In this document: positions 12,601-22,756 of the stretch, piece after piece
Position numbering within the stretch: the stretch's first letter is position 1
Layout: the number at the start of each line of letters is the position of its first letter
Source: Apteryx mantelli
Taxonomy: Eukaryota; Chordata; Aves; Apterygiformes; Apterygidae
Direction of reading: 5' to 3'
Assembly (NCBI RefSeq): GCF_036417845.1
Contig: NC_089981.1
Coordinates: forward strand, 28,262,553 to 28,326,552
DNA: 64,000 nucleotides
Notes under the pieces: generated by a model
Databases searched by the model: none
The model's input: only the letters and a program-made list of their open reading frames with translations
Told to the model about the DNA's origin: nothing
Program-made: the position numbers and the translations under genes

Positions 12601-15600
12601 ATTTTTTTCTCTTGGGATCGAAGAAGATGACATTGAAATACATAGACCCAGTTGGTTCAGTGAAAAAATTGCCTCGTGAAAAAAAAAAGACTTCAGGTGA
12701 ATTTGGATTTTAGTGGTTGTTTTTTGAGAGGATAGTGCAATGCTGGATGGTTTTGTGAAAACCTGGCTGGAAAGGCACCAAATCATGTTTAATGGAAGAA
12801 TTTGTATTTTCCATGGATATGTTGTTGGTGCCTATGTTATTTCTCTGCTGTCTCTGCCTTTATAGCTCAGAAAATTTGCATTCATGCTAATATGTTTGTT
12901 TTTTACCATCCTCATCTCTAAGCCTAACATATCTGAAGACTTTGAAAACCACAGCACTGCTAACAGATGCTCTTACTGGCAGCTTCTGCTTGTTTGCTTT
13001 TGTGCTGGCTATGGAATAAATGGAGTTGGTCCCATACATTTAATTTTGTTTCTCATCAAAATATGTGACTGAATTTTATGATATTTAAATTACAACTACG
13101 TTATTTTGGGACCTAGCAGTATCCAAGCAATCTGGTTATATATCCTTTTTTAACAAAGAGAACTTTTTTTTAAATTGTATTAAGGTTGCTGGCAGCCAGT
13201 TATAGGAGTGTTTGTGGAAACACTCTCCAATTCCATTTTTCCTGTTGTCGGAGCTTCTAAGACAAAGCTAGAATGTTTGGCAGCGTCGGTGAAGGTAGGA
13301 GTTTTGAGATGTTTTCTGAGTTGACTAACAAGTAATTTCCCTGGGCTGCCAATGTATCTCTTTTGCTGAAGAAGTTAAAGAAAAACAGAACGTGATGAAT
13401 TCTTTTCTAAACATTTTTAGGAAACAAATGTCTTGGGGTTTAAAGGACCTCGCAAAATGAGTGTGATCATACCAGGAATGAATATGGACCATGAAAGAGT
13501 TTCCATCAGACCACGGAATGTAAGGCATACCATCAGTCAACAATAATAACAACTTGAATTATTTTTAGTTAGTTTTTGTTTTGCATCTCTGAAGGTTTAG
13601 AGGTTAAAATCACTCTGTGTTTGAACAGTTGCAGAACAATGGGATGTGTGACTAGTTGTCTGACTCACAATAGCAGTACAAATAATAGTATATTTTGCTA
13701 ACAAAAGATACAGCTAAGCTTTTCCAAGCTGTAGAAAGGATTCAAATGCACAGTCTCATTCAGATACCTCAGCGTTCTCTGTTTCATTCGATGATGCTGT
13801 GCTGAGAATTGAGGGGGACAATTTAGTCTTTGGGCTATGATTTATGAACATGTTTTTTGTGTGAATGTATTTTTTGCCTTGTGAAAGTGTTAAACTGAAG
13901 TGTGTATCTGGTGTGTGCAGGAACATGAGACACTTCTTGCAAGATGGCAGAACAAAAATACAGAGAGTGTCATTGAGCTGCATAACAAAACTCCAGTCTG
14001 GAATGATGACACCCAGTCCTATGTTTTAAATTTCCACGGTCGAGTCACACAGGCCTCAGTGAAAAACTTCCAAATTATTCATGATAATGACCGTAAGTAT
14101 AGCTCCATGAGTCCATGAGTGAAATGTGTGGAAACAGTACTGCATATGCAGTCTAACAGTGATTCTGCCCTTACTGTTGCTACTTGAATGAATTTAGTTA
14201 CTTGGGTCCAATTCACTACGCTCTGCCTTGTGTGGCCATTACAGTTGTAGAGATTGGGTGCTTAAAAGCTCCGGTTTGATACCTACTAGAAGTGATTCTG
14301 CTATGTGCTACCGTAGTTTTCTCCCTTTGCTGCCCAGGTTGTGAACCGAGCAGTAGTCTAGACTCCTTTCTGCTCTGAGCTGCATTAGCTACTTCCAGTC
14401 AGCAGGACCATGGGGCAGTATCACTCTGCTCTGGCACTTGTAGCACATGAATCCTTCTCCGGTTGGTTGTTTGCTGTGGTCCCCATACACTGTCCGCCTG
14501 GAGCTGGTGGAGTCAGACTGGTCCCATTGTGCATCCCCTTTGCCATTACTACTCTTTGTTGCACTAGTCCTGCAGTACTCAACCTGAAAATGTTAGGACT
14601 ACCTCTCACACCACCACTAGGACCTCACCTATATACTGCTTTCCTCCAGCCTCCTATGGCCTCTTAGTTCTCAGGCTAAGGTACAGTTGTTGGAGCAGGG
14701 GAAAGACTGATTTCACATCACTTTGCACTTATTTTAGGCAGGCATAAATAGACACTAGGTGCTGGACCACACTGGGTTAGAACAGTGCCATGCTTAGACA
14801 ACAAGGGAGTGTTGGAAACTGTGATAAGAATGGCTGCGCCAGACTCTGAGAGCTAGACTGGGTTTGAAACATTGATATATACATTTGCTGCATTTTCTAA
14901 AGGAAAATAATTAGGTCAGCTCCAGGAATGAAACAACATGTTTCAGGCTGTGAATGAGACTAAGATTTCCTCTTGCTGACAAAAAAGTACAAAAAAGAAA
15001 AAAAGCTGAGGAAAAACTTCTGAATTTCATATAACTGAGAGGCAGACCTAGATCGCAATCATACGTTCTCTCCTTCCCCCTTATCCTTACATATCCACTT
15101 GCCTAAAGTAAGTAGGAACTGATTTGGTCTGTTCTTGGTACATATGAAATTCAGTACTTGGTCTATGTAACAAACTTGCACATTTTATACAGAAGCAGGT
15201 TTTTCTCTGTGTTTATGAAATTTCATGCCTATAAAAGCAAAGAACATTTTTCTATCTGTGTAATTTTTAAAAAAAGGCAGTACAAGTTTTGCAATCCTTA
15301 ATTGCTTAGCTGTTCCTCGTTCAAGATATCCTTGCTTGCTCTGATGTCAGCACATCTACTGCCATGACTATGTATGAATGATGTTTGAGTGTGTTTTGTT
15401 GTGTGTTGTTCTGCTGGGCCAGAGGATGGTGTTGAATGCATGCTTATTTAGTAGGGGCTGTGAACAAAAATAATGCTCTGTCGCTTTTTATGACCTTTCT
15501 TGCAGCTGACTATATTGTGATGCAGTTTGGTCGTGTGGCTGAGGATGTGTTCACCATGGACTACAACTACCCAATGTGTGCACTACAAGCCTTTGCTATT

Positions 15601-15639
15601 GCCCTTTCAAGTTTTGACAGCAAGCTGGCTTGTGAGTAA
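3507..15639 (+). CDS. TUB: TUB, tubby bipartite transcription factor/phosphoinositide-binding adaptor (3' seven coding exons; 5' part outside window)
   Basis: Tubby binds PI(4,5)P2 at the plasma membrane, works with IFT-A in delivering GPCRs to cilia, and can move to the nucleus after Gq signalling. Seven exons join in phase: 3507-3628, 4528-4719, 5276-5388, 6521-6635, 13421-13519, 13921-14092, 15506-15639. They give about 315 residues ending in FDSKLACE and a TAA stop. First comes an acidic/serine linker ([19 protein letters not shown]), then the complete C-terminal tubby domain from about [11 protein letters not shown]. The basic run AGRKRKKSK is present, as is IGKLR, whose K and R match the PI(4,5)P2-binding pair of mouse tubby (K330/R332). 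Human TUB has 506 residues, so about 190 N-terminal residues lie upstream. TULP3 and TULP1 share the domain, but the linker and the convergent RIC3 neighbour favour TUB. No break was seen. Confidence 0.96.
4528..4719 (+). CDS. TUB: TUB exon b: start of the tubby domain
   Basis: 192 nt, phase 0 on both sides (acceptor cttctag, donor AAG|gtcata). It begins [19 protein letters not shown] and runs through [11 protein letters not shown] and [19 protein letters not shown] to HGKK. This is the first strand region of the tubby barrel and is nearly identical to the vertebrate TUB consensus. Confidence 0.95.
5276..5388 (+). CDS. TUB: TUB exon c: phosphoinositide-binding segment
   Basis: 113 nt, acceptor ctgcttag, donor AG|gtaaac. 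It encodes [20 protein letters not shown] through SFIGKL and the first two bases of an arginine codon. The K and R of GKLR are the PI(4,5)P2 headgroup contacts known from mouse tubby. The arginine codon is split over the intron, its last base coming from 6521. Confidence 0.95.
5411..5434. repeat. TTTG tetranucleotide microsatellite
   Basis: Consecutive TTTG units (five to six copies) directly visible in the TUB intron after exon c. Confidence 0.85.
5540..5780. repeat. ancient amniote interspersed-repeat relic
   Basis: Spaced fragments such as CCAGATTCTCAAGGGT, AGGCACCTGAAGATGCAGA and AATGGGATTTTCAGAG resemble the AGGCACCTAA / GGGATTTTCAAAAG pattern of an old repeat common in reptile and bird genomes. 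I cannot name the family. Confidence 0.35.
6206..6226. repeat. CCAAA pentanucleotide microsatellite
   Basis: Four consecutive CCAAA units visible in the same TUB intron. Confidence 0.8.
6521..6635 (+). CDS. TUB: TUB exon d
   Basis: 115 nt after a T-rich acceptor ending gatag, donor TAT|gtaagt. The first base completes the split arginine, then [20 protein letters not shown] through RQELAAICY. The [14 protein letters not shown] stretch is one residue shorter than I recall for human TUB and is the most divergent part of the domain. Confidence 0.95.
7056..8560 (-). mobile_element. CR1 LINE retrotransposon, 5'-truncated, antisense to TUB
   Basis: Read on the minus strand, this is the 3' part of a chicken-repeat-1 non-LTR retrotransposon. 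It encodes the reverse transcriptase core and C-terminal region, then a short 3' end with ATTCTGTG-type units at 7056-7079, the hallmark of CR1. The text next to the tail (GGTTGGACTAGATGATC on the minus strand) is the conserved CR1 3' end. The 5' junction near 8545-8565 is judged from loss of CR1-like translation and is approximate. The endonuclease domain is absent, as in most CR1 copies. CR1 normally leaves no clear target duplication, and none was seen. Confidence 0.95.
7144..8562 (-). pseudogene. CR1 ORF2 fragment: reverse transcriptase with one in-frame stop
   Basis: An uninterrupted frame of 399 codons (8562 down to 7366) encodes the CR1 reverse transcriptase. The fingers region has [14 protein letters not shown] and [16 protein letters not shown]; the palm has [14 protein letters not shown] and the catalytic FADDTKLGG; thumb and C-terminal parts have [12 protein letters not shown] and [24 protein letters not shown] at 7363-7365 then stops the frame. 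The same frame continues without a shift through [10 protein letters not shown] and [18 protein letters not shown] to its natural end near 7144. So the only visible damage is that stop plus the 5' truncation, which removed the endonuclease and the start codon. It cannot be autonomous, but the copy looks fairly young. Confidence 0.9.
10129..10154. repeat. perfect 10-bp inverted repeat, 6-nt loop
   Basis: GACCTGCTGA (10129-10138) and TCAGCAGGTC (10145-10154) are exact reverse complements separated by six bases, in the large TUB intron. Confidence 0.8.
12148..12174. repeat. perfect 11-bp inverted repeat, 5-nt loop
   Basis: TCCAGTGAGTG (12148-12158) and CACTCACTGGA (12164-12174) are exact reverse complements around a GAAAA loop, in the large TUB intron. 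Confidence 0.85.
13421..13519 (+). CDS. TUB: TUB exon e
   Basis: 99 nt, phase 0 at both ends (acceptor catttttag, donor AAT|gtaagg). It encodes [20 protein letters not shown] through VSIRPRN, a strongly conserved core of the tubby barrel. Confidence 0.95.
13520..15505 (+). other. last two TUB introns
   Basis: Introns 13520-13920 and 14093-15505 both have consensus ends (GTAAGG and GTAAGT donors, gtgcag and ttgcag acceptors). I see no repeats or further exons in them. Confidence 0.6.
13921..14092 (+). CDS. TUB: TUB exon f
   Basis: 172 nt (acceptor gtgtgcag, donor CC|gtaagt; the final C starts the next codon). It encodes [20 protein letters not shown] through [21 protein letters not shown]. 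The [14 protein letters not shown] segment is the tubby family signature region. Confidence 0.95.
15506..15639 (+). CDS. TUB: TUB terminal coding exon
   Basis: The acceptor is ttcttgcag; the first two bases complete a proline codon, then [20 protein letters not shown] and the C-terminal signature ending [15 protein letters not shown] at 15637-15639. This is the buried central helix of the tubby fold (family signature FxxxxALSSFDxKxACE). Confidence 0.96.
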
Positions 15640-15777
15640 AGTGGTGTGGGAGAGCATCATCTCAGAGGAAGCAGTTTGCCATACGATTCCCAATTCTTTG
15701 CTGGTGTCACTCATGGTCCGTACTAAACAGGTCAGGGAAAATGCAGTTCTGGAGGACCACTATATTGCTGAGGAGAA

Positions 15778-15783
15778 AATAAA
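15778..15783 (+). terminator. candidate proximal TUB poly(A) signal AATAAA
   Basis: Canonical hexamer 139 bases past the TAA, followed within about 50 bases by T-rich sequence. Confidence 0.45.
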
Positions 15784-17444
15784 ATGAATCTTTTTAAAAT
15801 TCAGGACATTCAGGATATAATGTTTTCCTTTTTTTCTGTCATATTTTTCTGAAAGTGGCATCAAGTTTGTGTAAATAGAAGTCCTATCTCATGTTCTTGA
15901 TTATGTTATGGAGATGTGCCATGATGTACTGTACCGTGGCTCTAGTAGCACCTTTATAATGGTGTGTCTTTTTTAAATCCAGAAAGCGCGCTTTCAAAAA
16001 ATTTCTTTTTACATTTAAGAATTATTCTGAGGCTGCAGCCATACCTCAAGGTTGCATTCCTGCATTGGATAATCTGAGCTTCACATCATCCAACATAAAA
16101 GAAAGATCACAACAAAGATGCACTTTTTTGAATTTGCAAGGATCTCGTGTAGCATAAAGCCAAGTCTGGGGGTTGAAAACCTATACTGGACTGAACTTGA
16201 TGCATTGCTATCGTATATGTAGAAGGGCATGGTGAATTTTAATTGCAGTAGGAGGAAATGGAGAAGTAGAAAGCACAAAATAATGTTGCACAAGTCACTT
16301 GAATTCTGAGTTGTCACTATGTTTTAACATCTACATGCTTTTTAATTTGTTTAAAATGAAAATGTATTGGGAATACAGCAAAGGAAAAGGAAAACTCTGT
16401 AGATGCCAAGAAAGCATAACTTATGTTGAATCTGGCATGTTGCTTGTTGGGAACTTATATCCTTGTATTGCTGTGGTAATTCAAACACATATTTTGTATG
16501 AAGTGATATGAACAGTTGGATAAAGACTCTCTGCACAGAATCTTATTTTAAGCAGGCTGTGTAAACTTGAAGAAGGTAAATGGAAATATTTTATTAAATT
16601 TGTCTGGCCTTTTGCAGTTTTAAAATTTGTTGATTGCATTTTTTTGAACTTTCAGCAACAACCACTTTTCATATTTATTTACCATTGTAAGAATGCTTGA
16701 AATTGATTGAAACTGTGTATGTCATTCTGTAATGTAATGTAGTGCCAGCTACTGAGCTAAATCCTTCTAGGCAAATCTAGTGTATGTTGCATACAAATGA
16801 GATATTGGCAGGACACTGAATAGTTTAAAATAGTATTTTCTTTTGTTTCATTTTTTTTCTGATTTTTCTGGAATATATAAACAAATACCATTTCAAAACA
16901 TAAGCAAAGAGCAAGCCATTCTCTTCTCTTCTGAATATCTCAAAAGCCAAGAGCTGCAACTGAAAGTGCAGCTTAAAACACCTTTAAAAATAATGAATCT
17001 TTCTATATTGTTCTATACAATATTATCCCAGATGGCACACAAAGTAATAGAATTTATATGTAGTTCACCAGAAGGGTATTGAAATGTGAGTGGAGTAATT
17101 GTGTTTTATACTGTGTGTATTCAGATCCCCCTTTTTACTCTTTATAGCCTCTTGTGTTGCACAACCAAAGATTATATAATGAGAAAATGAAATCAAATCT
17201 GCGTGTCTCATAGCTTTCAGTCCCTTTTTGACTGTAGGGGACAGGCCATAAGGACAGGTTGTGCCATTTGGATTGTGTAATTTCAACTAATAAAAGAAAT
17301 AATGCTGTCTTCTGTCATTTGCCTTCAGGTCTCCTTCCAAATATACAGGCAAGGAAATTTCAGGGGACTAATATGCTTGCCATTAGATTGCTGTTGTTCA
17401 CTTCACAGCTTTATTTGAAAGTCTGTTTTCTCAGATGGAGGTGG

Positions 17445-17450
17445 AATAAA
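17445..17450 (+). terminator. candidate distal TUB poly(A) signal AATAAA
   Basis: Canonical hexamer followed about 15-25 bases later by a T-rich run (cttttttttc), the usual downstream element. Confidence 0.4.
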
Positions 17451-17470
17451 TAATCGGCAGCTTTTTTTTC

Positions 17471-20205
17471 TAATCATCTTTATATCTATGGGAAAAAAGT
17501 CTGCTAGCTTTGAACTGTTTTCTTGCTGGACTCAGCCTGTCAAATGTGATCTTTAAATAACAGGAGACTGTCATTTTTCTTGCATCTTTTTTGCAAGAAG
17601 CATTTCCATGTAACTGTATAAACTGGAAAGTCACCTTTGTTTGAGGTAAATGAGCAGTCAGATCCTTCAGTGAATGATCAAAACGATGAGTCAAGAGCTG
17701 CAGTCTGTTACGTAGCACTTTGTACGTGGATGCTTTGTTTTCCCCTCTAGTTGGTGGTTTTGCAGTGCCCCACACCCCCATCCATGATCTCATTTTGGAT
17801 TTTAATGCAAAGATGGCTCTTAAGCCTTCGGTTACCTGTTATAAGTCTTTAAACACTAGTGCCAGTGATAATCAGAATTTTTGTTTAGCCTATTGCAAAA
17901 CCAGGAATTTCCATTGCTAGTATTTAGGTCTGATTTGGATTTCAGGTATGCTGCAGCATGGGAATGGTTGAATCTGTGTGGCTTTAATTCTGTGGCTCAC
18001 CAGTAGTGTATTTTCTTTATAACCCAAGAAAGTGAGTCCTGACATAATTTTCTGCCTCTCTCTGTGCACAAAACTGTGTCAAAAGACCTAAGTGCAAGTC
18101 ATATGCTACAAATACACAATCTGTTGGCTTTAGTAGTGAAGTTGGCTTAGGAAGATTTATTTTTAACCTGGATCATAACAATGGTCTGACTTGCATCTTG
18201 GCCCCAAGAGGTTACTGGCACAAAATGGAAGCTCGCATGCAATGAACTTCTGCCCAAGAGTGAGAATGAGGAGCTGGGGAAAGGCAGAGAGCTAAACTTC
18301 TTGGGACAGTTTTGCTGCCAGCACATTGTGTAGCTTCACTCTTACTGCGTGTTCTTTCCAGACCATTTTTTTTTAACCTGTAAGCATGCCAGGAGGAAAG
18401 CGGTGACTCAAATTCCCATCATCCTAACAGAATCTGTCAGCCACAACAGCCAAGGAACTGCCAAGGAGAAATTCCCCACTGTAAATTCAGGTCACTAGAG
18501 GGGGATGTTAACTTGGGACTAATAGGAATGAGGCGCTCTCATGAAATCAGGTGTCAGTTACAGTAGTATTTGTGTCTAGGGTCCCTTGCCAACCCCTGGT
18601 TCCTCAGTTTTTGAGCCAAGGTATTGTGTTTTTTTGATTCACTTGTCATCATCTGCTCTAAAAAACAGTTGCTTTTAATTTAGACTGGCATTTGTATAAT
18701 TTGAGAGGGATACTTTCTGGTGAAGGGCAGCACTACAATGTAAAGTTATATTACTAGTTTTCCAGCAGCTCTGCACATTTTGTTTTTTTGACTGCTTGAT
18801 GAATTTGCAGGTTCTGTCTGAACATACTTGCAGGGTCTATCTGAACATATCTGAGATTACACAATCTTCATGAAATTAGATTTTCCTGCGCACCAGCAGT
18901 ATACTCTTGGCACCAGTACATATTTTCAGAGATACATACATACTAAAATAACCTAGAAGTAGTTATTGGCACAGCCATATTAGTAGTAGCTTCTGGAGTG
19001 GCTGCATGTCAGTTTGCAACAGGAAATAAACCTTGTCCACTCAGTGTGACAAATATAAATGGCAGCAAGCCATATATTTCCTTCATGTAGTTCCAGTGAG
19101 TACTTGGAATACAGTAGATTTAATATTATTTAAAATCTCAATATTGATTTTTTTTTCATCTGCTGTTGATTTTGGCAGAGTGTTGTAAACAAATTCCTTG
19201 CCTGAATTGCTTATAGGCAAATACTGCATGCTTTAATGAGAGTTCTTAATCTAACTTGTCACTCTGTTTACATCAAACAGTTTCTTCCTAGCTCTTTATA
19301 TAATTTTCTTCATCTCTCAGTGCTGTTCCTCTTCATTCTCTTCACAATCCCTTTATCTTCAAGGATGTGCAAATTAAAAGTGTTTATTTTGACAATATTA
19401 CTCAGTGATTTCTCTACAGATGAATAATGCCTACAGTGCACATCCAGTGATACTCCTACAATAGAAGCCTTATCAAAGGGTTGAATTTGGCCCTTTGGCT
19501 TTTCAGTAGAGTAAATTAACACATTAAAAGGTAGCAGATTAAAAAAGCTTGGCTAAAATGTAATCAGAGTTTCTTTCAGTAAACATTCAGTAACTAGTTT
19601 CCAAACCATTGGTTGCAATCAATGAGCAGAACTCTCCACAAGCCTGGAAGCAAAATGTTATACAAATTCTCTTTGCAGTCTTGCCTTATTTTTCCTTTTT
19701 CAAGGTATTGAAAGTGATTCTGTAAACTGAAATGCGTTGGTGCCCTCAAATAGAGTTTATTTTCTAGAAGCGAACCATCATTTTGGTCCTCTTGTAGGAT
19801 AATATATGGCACACAAAGGTGCATTCATCCCATAAAATAGTAATGTCGTAGGCCATTGTTATGAATTCTGATGCTCAGAAGTCTACGCGAATGGCTTTCT
19901 AATAATTACTGCGCAAATCTCTCACTATTCAAGTTGCCTTACAATAGTAGCAGAGTTCCCAGCTGGCTCTCCTCATGAGGTACTAGAACAGAGAAGCTTT
20001 AGTGAAAAGGGCTCTATAATAAAATCTTGTAGCTCCACAATTGTGGACCTAAATGACACCACAGAGTTTTATCTGCCATGATGAACCAATGCCATCAATT
20101 CTGACTTCCTGGCTTTTTGCTCCCTTTTGATGAACAAAAGAATTAAGAGGGACTTAAAACGAGCATAGACATCAGAGAAACATCTCTGAAAGTACTAATC
20201 ATTAG
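17471..20205. other. gap between TUB and the candidate gene
   Basis: AT-rich unique-looking sequence. Short open frames occur, but none has convincing splice sites, a signal sequence or a familiar product. An alternative distal TUB poly(A) hexamer lies at 19025-19030. Confidence 0.5.
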
Positions 20206-20220
20206 ACCTACTTTTCTACC

Positions 20221-20227
20221 TATAAAA
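20221..20227 (+). promoter_or_regulatory. TATA box of the candidate secreted-protein gene
   Basis: TATAAAA lies 37 bases before the ATG at 20264 and 55 bases before the signal-peptide-like frame. A start of transcription near 20250 would be expected. Support comes only from position and consensus. Confidence 0.35.
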
Positions 20228-20263
20228 AGCTCGCCTTACATGAGTGCTGCCCATTAAGAAAGA

Positions 20264-21385
20264 ATGAGATCACTTCAGTGATCAGAAATTCACTCCCAGT
20301 TCTTGCATCTTGGCTTTTTGTGATTTTATTATCATTTATTTTACATATGGATGCAACAAGGATTGGATGCTATACAGTCACACAGCAAACAAATTCTTGC
20401 CCTGAAGAGATGAAGAATCTGAACCGGTATCAGAATATTTTGTCTTTGGTTATATTAGTAGTACAGGATAGTAGGTTGTCTGGTGTTTTAGGCAGAGACA
20501 GTTTCTACTGATGTTTGGCAGATGTCAGAGGGAAGATTTTTGGTTTGATGCTGTGGAATTCCAGATAACCCCCCTACTATCTTGTTTTTCTGCTGTTTTT
20601 AGAGAAGCATATGCTCACCAGTAAAGTGTCTTTGCTTGGCCAGTAAGAACAGCACATGTAATAGAACGGCAGTCGCATTAGAATTACGGGCTGACGGCTC
20701 TCAGATTTCTCACACAACCTTGAACTGGAGTTCATCTAACTGCAGATCCAGGCTCCTTTCAGATGTGCCACTTCACGAAAGTGGGTTTGTGGTGTTCATC
20801 ATGTATGAAACATCCCTTTTAGGGTTCTACTCTGTAAGTATTCAAAATTAATTGTGTAGAGATTTTTCAGTTCTCACTGTTACTAGCCCAGGAACTATGA
20901 AAAGGATCTGCACAATCATCTCAATATTTTGGTATTTTGCTGGGAACTATAGCTCAGTAGCTGATACTTGCAAATGCCTGTGTACTGGGGGAAAATGCAT
21001 TAAAACTTATTTTATATGTTGAATTTTTTTAACTGTCTAGAAATTATGGATATCTCTTTTTCAATAAGGGTATGTTTCTCCATACCTTCACTGAAAAGAC
21101 TTGAATTAACTGGCTCTTTTGAACTCTTTTTAATGGAAACAGTACACTGCTTTTGCTAAATTGCTTTAGGAAGATGACATGATTCAGGAAAATTATGCTT
21201 ATGTTCCTGAGGAAAAAAAGCTTTCTATTCACTTTATAATTTGGTTACTCAATAACACAATGAAAGCTTATCATTGGTTTTATATAAGCCTTCAGCGGCA
21301 GTTTGAAAATTACTCTGACAAAAGCTTGCTTGCACATGAACTGGAATGTTTTAAAGTCCTACTTGAGAGACAACCTACTAAGTAA
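20264..21385 (+). CDS. unrecognised three-exon candidate gene for a small secreted glycoprotein (possibly frameshifted at its start)
   Basis: I do not recognise a family. Proposed exons are about 20264-20426, 20603-20833 and 21170-21385 (TAA). The first open frame has a signal-peptide-like run, NSLPVLASWLFVILLSFILH, then MDATRIGCYTVTQQTNSCPE. The second has SICSPVKCLCL and KNSTCNRT; the third ends in VLLERQPTK. Joined, there are eight cysteines and five N-glycosylation sequons (NST, NRT, NWS, NNT, NYS) in about 180 residues, far more sequons than expected by chance. Both junctions agree in phase. Exons 2 and 3 have good acceptors (T-rich tract before ag; gctttag) and exon 2 a perfect gtaagt donor. 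The exon 1 donor (CG|gtatca) is weaker. The ATG at 20264 is one base out of frame with the leader, so the copy may be dead, misassembled, or start elsewhere. No poly(A) hexamer follows before 24240. Confidence 0.35.
20281..20426 (+). CDS. candidate gene exon 1: signal-peptide-like leader
   Basis: The frame is open from 20206 (stop at 20203-20205) but has no ATG before the one at MDATR (20347). The hydrophobic core LPVLASWLFVILLSFIL followed by polar residues looks like a cleaved leader. The ATG at 20264 would give MRSLQ and then TGA, one base out of phase. The proposed end is CG|gtatca, with exon 2 supplying the last base of an arginine codon. Confidence 0.3.
20603..20833 (+). CDS. candidate gene exon 2: cysteine- and sequon-rich
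   Basis: 77 codons between a T-rich acceptor (ctgctgtttttag) and a consensus donor TCT|gtaagt. It contains five cysteines and sequons NST, NRT and NWS, then an alternating hydrophobic run GFVVFIMYETSLLGFYS typical of beta strands. If the exon 1 donor at 20426 is used, the acceptor would be the next AG (20603-20604), keeping the same frame. Confidence 0.38.
21170..21385 (+). CDS. candidate gene exon 3: C-terminal end
   Basis: 71 codons plus TAA, entered in phase 0 from a gctttag acceptor. It begins EDDMIQENYAYVPEEKKLSI, has sequons NNT and NYS, one cysteine (ELECFKVLL), and ends RQPTK. There is no transmembrane segment of full length, in keeping with a secreted product. Confidence 0.35.
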   Translation, partial: EDDMIQENYAYVPEEKKLSIHFIIWLLNNTMKAYHWFYISLQRQFENYSDKSLLAHELECFKVLLERQPTK

Positions 21386-21484
21386 CAGTGAATAGTAATG
21401 CATTTATTCTGTGCTTCGGTACGGCTTGCAAAAGATGTCCCTATGAGTCACAGATCTGTGTTAAAATCAGCCTAAAAGAACAGT

Positions 21485-21705
21485 GTCAAACAGTTGTTAG
21501 AACACAGGCCTAGGGATCAGGTCTTTTGGGTTTTAATCCCACCTGTGTGATTTCGTGCAAATTGTGTAACCTCTCTGTGCCTCAGTGCCCCTGAGCTGAG
21601 TGGAAACAACATGTAGCAGAGCCCCTTGGTCAGAGAGGCCGGGCGGGAGTGTTTTGAGGATGGTGAATGGCAGGCACTGGCCACACGCTAAGTGTCCTCT
21701 TTAAT
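21485..21705 (+). repeat. MIR SINE
   Basis: In MIR sense orientation: a worn tRNA-related start (ttgttagaacacaggcct), then gggttttaatccc, TGTGTGA, and the conserved core AACCTCTCTGTGCCTCAGT. After it come gaggatggtgaatg and ggcaggcactgg, matching GAGGATTAAATGAG and AGTGCCTGGCAC of the consensus. The core match makes the assignment good; the limits are approximate. Confidence 0.75.
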
Positions 21706-21776
21706 TGTTACTGATGAACTGCAGTAAAGTAAGAAGAGTTACCTGCTGTAGAAGCCAAAGAGCTAACCAATTCCTT

Positions 21777-21845
21777 AGGATAAAATCTTGACACTGTTGA
21801 ATTTGATGGAAGTCTTGCCAATGATTTCAGTGGGGCTTGAACTTT
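21777..21845. repeat. relic of an old palindromic amniote repeat
   Basis: The text has CTTGCCAATGATTTCAGTGGGGCTTGAACTTTT-type order, resembling the GCCATTGACTTCAATGGGGCCAGGATTTCA pattern dispersed in sauropsid genomes. I recall the pattern but not a family name. Confidence 0.4.
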
Positions 21846-22756
21846 TACCTTCTGTGTCATCCTGGTCACAAAATGTACAGAAAAGCAGTAAGGGCAAAGC
21901 CATCTGATTTACTTTTCCTTTTCACAGTGTATTGTTGGTTGTGTTTTAGTCTGCACCATCAGTTGTTTTAAAACTACTATTCCTGAACATGTTGCAGTGA
22001 TTCAGTTAATCTAGCTGCCTATTTATGCTTTTATATAGCAAATGGGCACACTTGGTGATTGTGCTGCAAATTGCCTTTTGTACTCTTTGCCTTTTTTTCC
22101 CCCTTGGATGTGACTCAGCTGTCCAAAACTGTTGTTACTGCAGACTGCGACTCTGTCACGCACATCTGATTTAAAAACAATGAGGCTTATGATTTATGAC
22201 TGCCTTTACACTCATACTGGGATGTTTGCAATGCAATCTGCTTCTCACATTTGATGCCATAACTGAGGCTCTTTTACTGAGGTTATCCCAGTTGGCACAA
22301 TGCCCTAATTAGGCCATTAGAAGTATTGGTAAATTATAAAACAAACTTTCTCAAAGTAATAGAATGCAAGCTTTAAACTGTGCTTATAGATTTTAGTGTT
22401 AAAATCTAGCTGATTTTAATGCTTATGGATAGAATGAAATTACAAGGAAATTATTCATTCAAAATTTTATTTCCTTAAGCTTGCCTTGAAATTTGAGATC
22501 TCACTTAAGCAGTAAGCTCGAGATCGTGCAGCTCCATCTGTGCAAATGGAAACGGCTTGGCTTACACAGACTCCCAGCCTGTGGCTGCAGGAATCTCTCA
22601 GTGTGATCAGGACACACTAAGTGATGGGATTTCCAAAGTCCTCACAGGACTGCACTTCCTAATTCTCTTAGGCACTTTTGAATGTCCCCTAAGAAATCCC
22701 TTTCCTATGTTGACTTACCAAACACATAACTGCAGGAATTGTTTTGTTCCCTTTGG

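Larger units (their letters stand above)
6636..13420 (+). other. large TUB intron with a CR1 insertion
   Basis: A 6.8 kb intron, by far the longest of the visible TUB introns. It carries the CR1 at 7056-8560, two perfect short inverted repeats (10129-10154, 12148-12174), and a palindromic amniote-repeat relic at about 11100-11158. I see no further exon; open frames near 10.7, 12.3 and 12.9 kb have no splice sites or recognisable product. Confidence 0.65.
15640..17470 (+). other. probable TUB 3' UTR
   Basis: The sequence after the TUB stop is AT-rich and free of recognisable repeats, with AATAAA at 15778-15783 (a short 140-base UTR) and again at 17445-17450 (about 1.8 kb). TUB mRNAs in mammals have long 3' UTRs, so the distal signal may be the main one. 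The length is inference. Confidence 0.45.

Noticed and set aside
20603..21385. Lipocalin/alpha-1-acid-glycoprotein-like identity for the candidate gene (HWFYISLQRQFENYSDKS and NSTCNRT look vaguely similar)
   Set aside because: The two resembling pieces are in the wrong order for a lipocalin, the Gly of the G-x-W motif is missing, and identity is low. A profile search is needed before any name is given.
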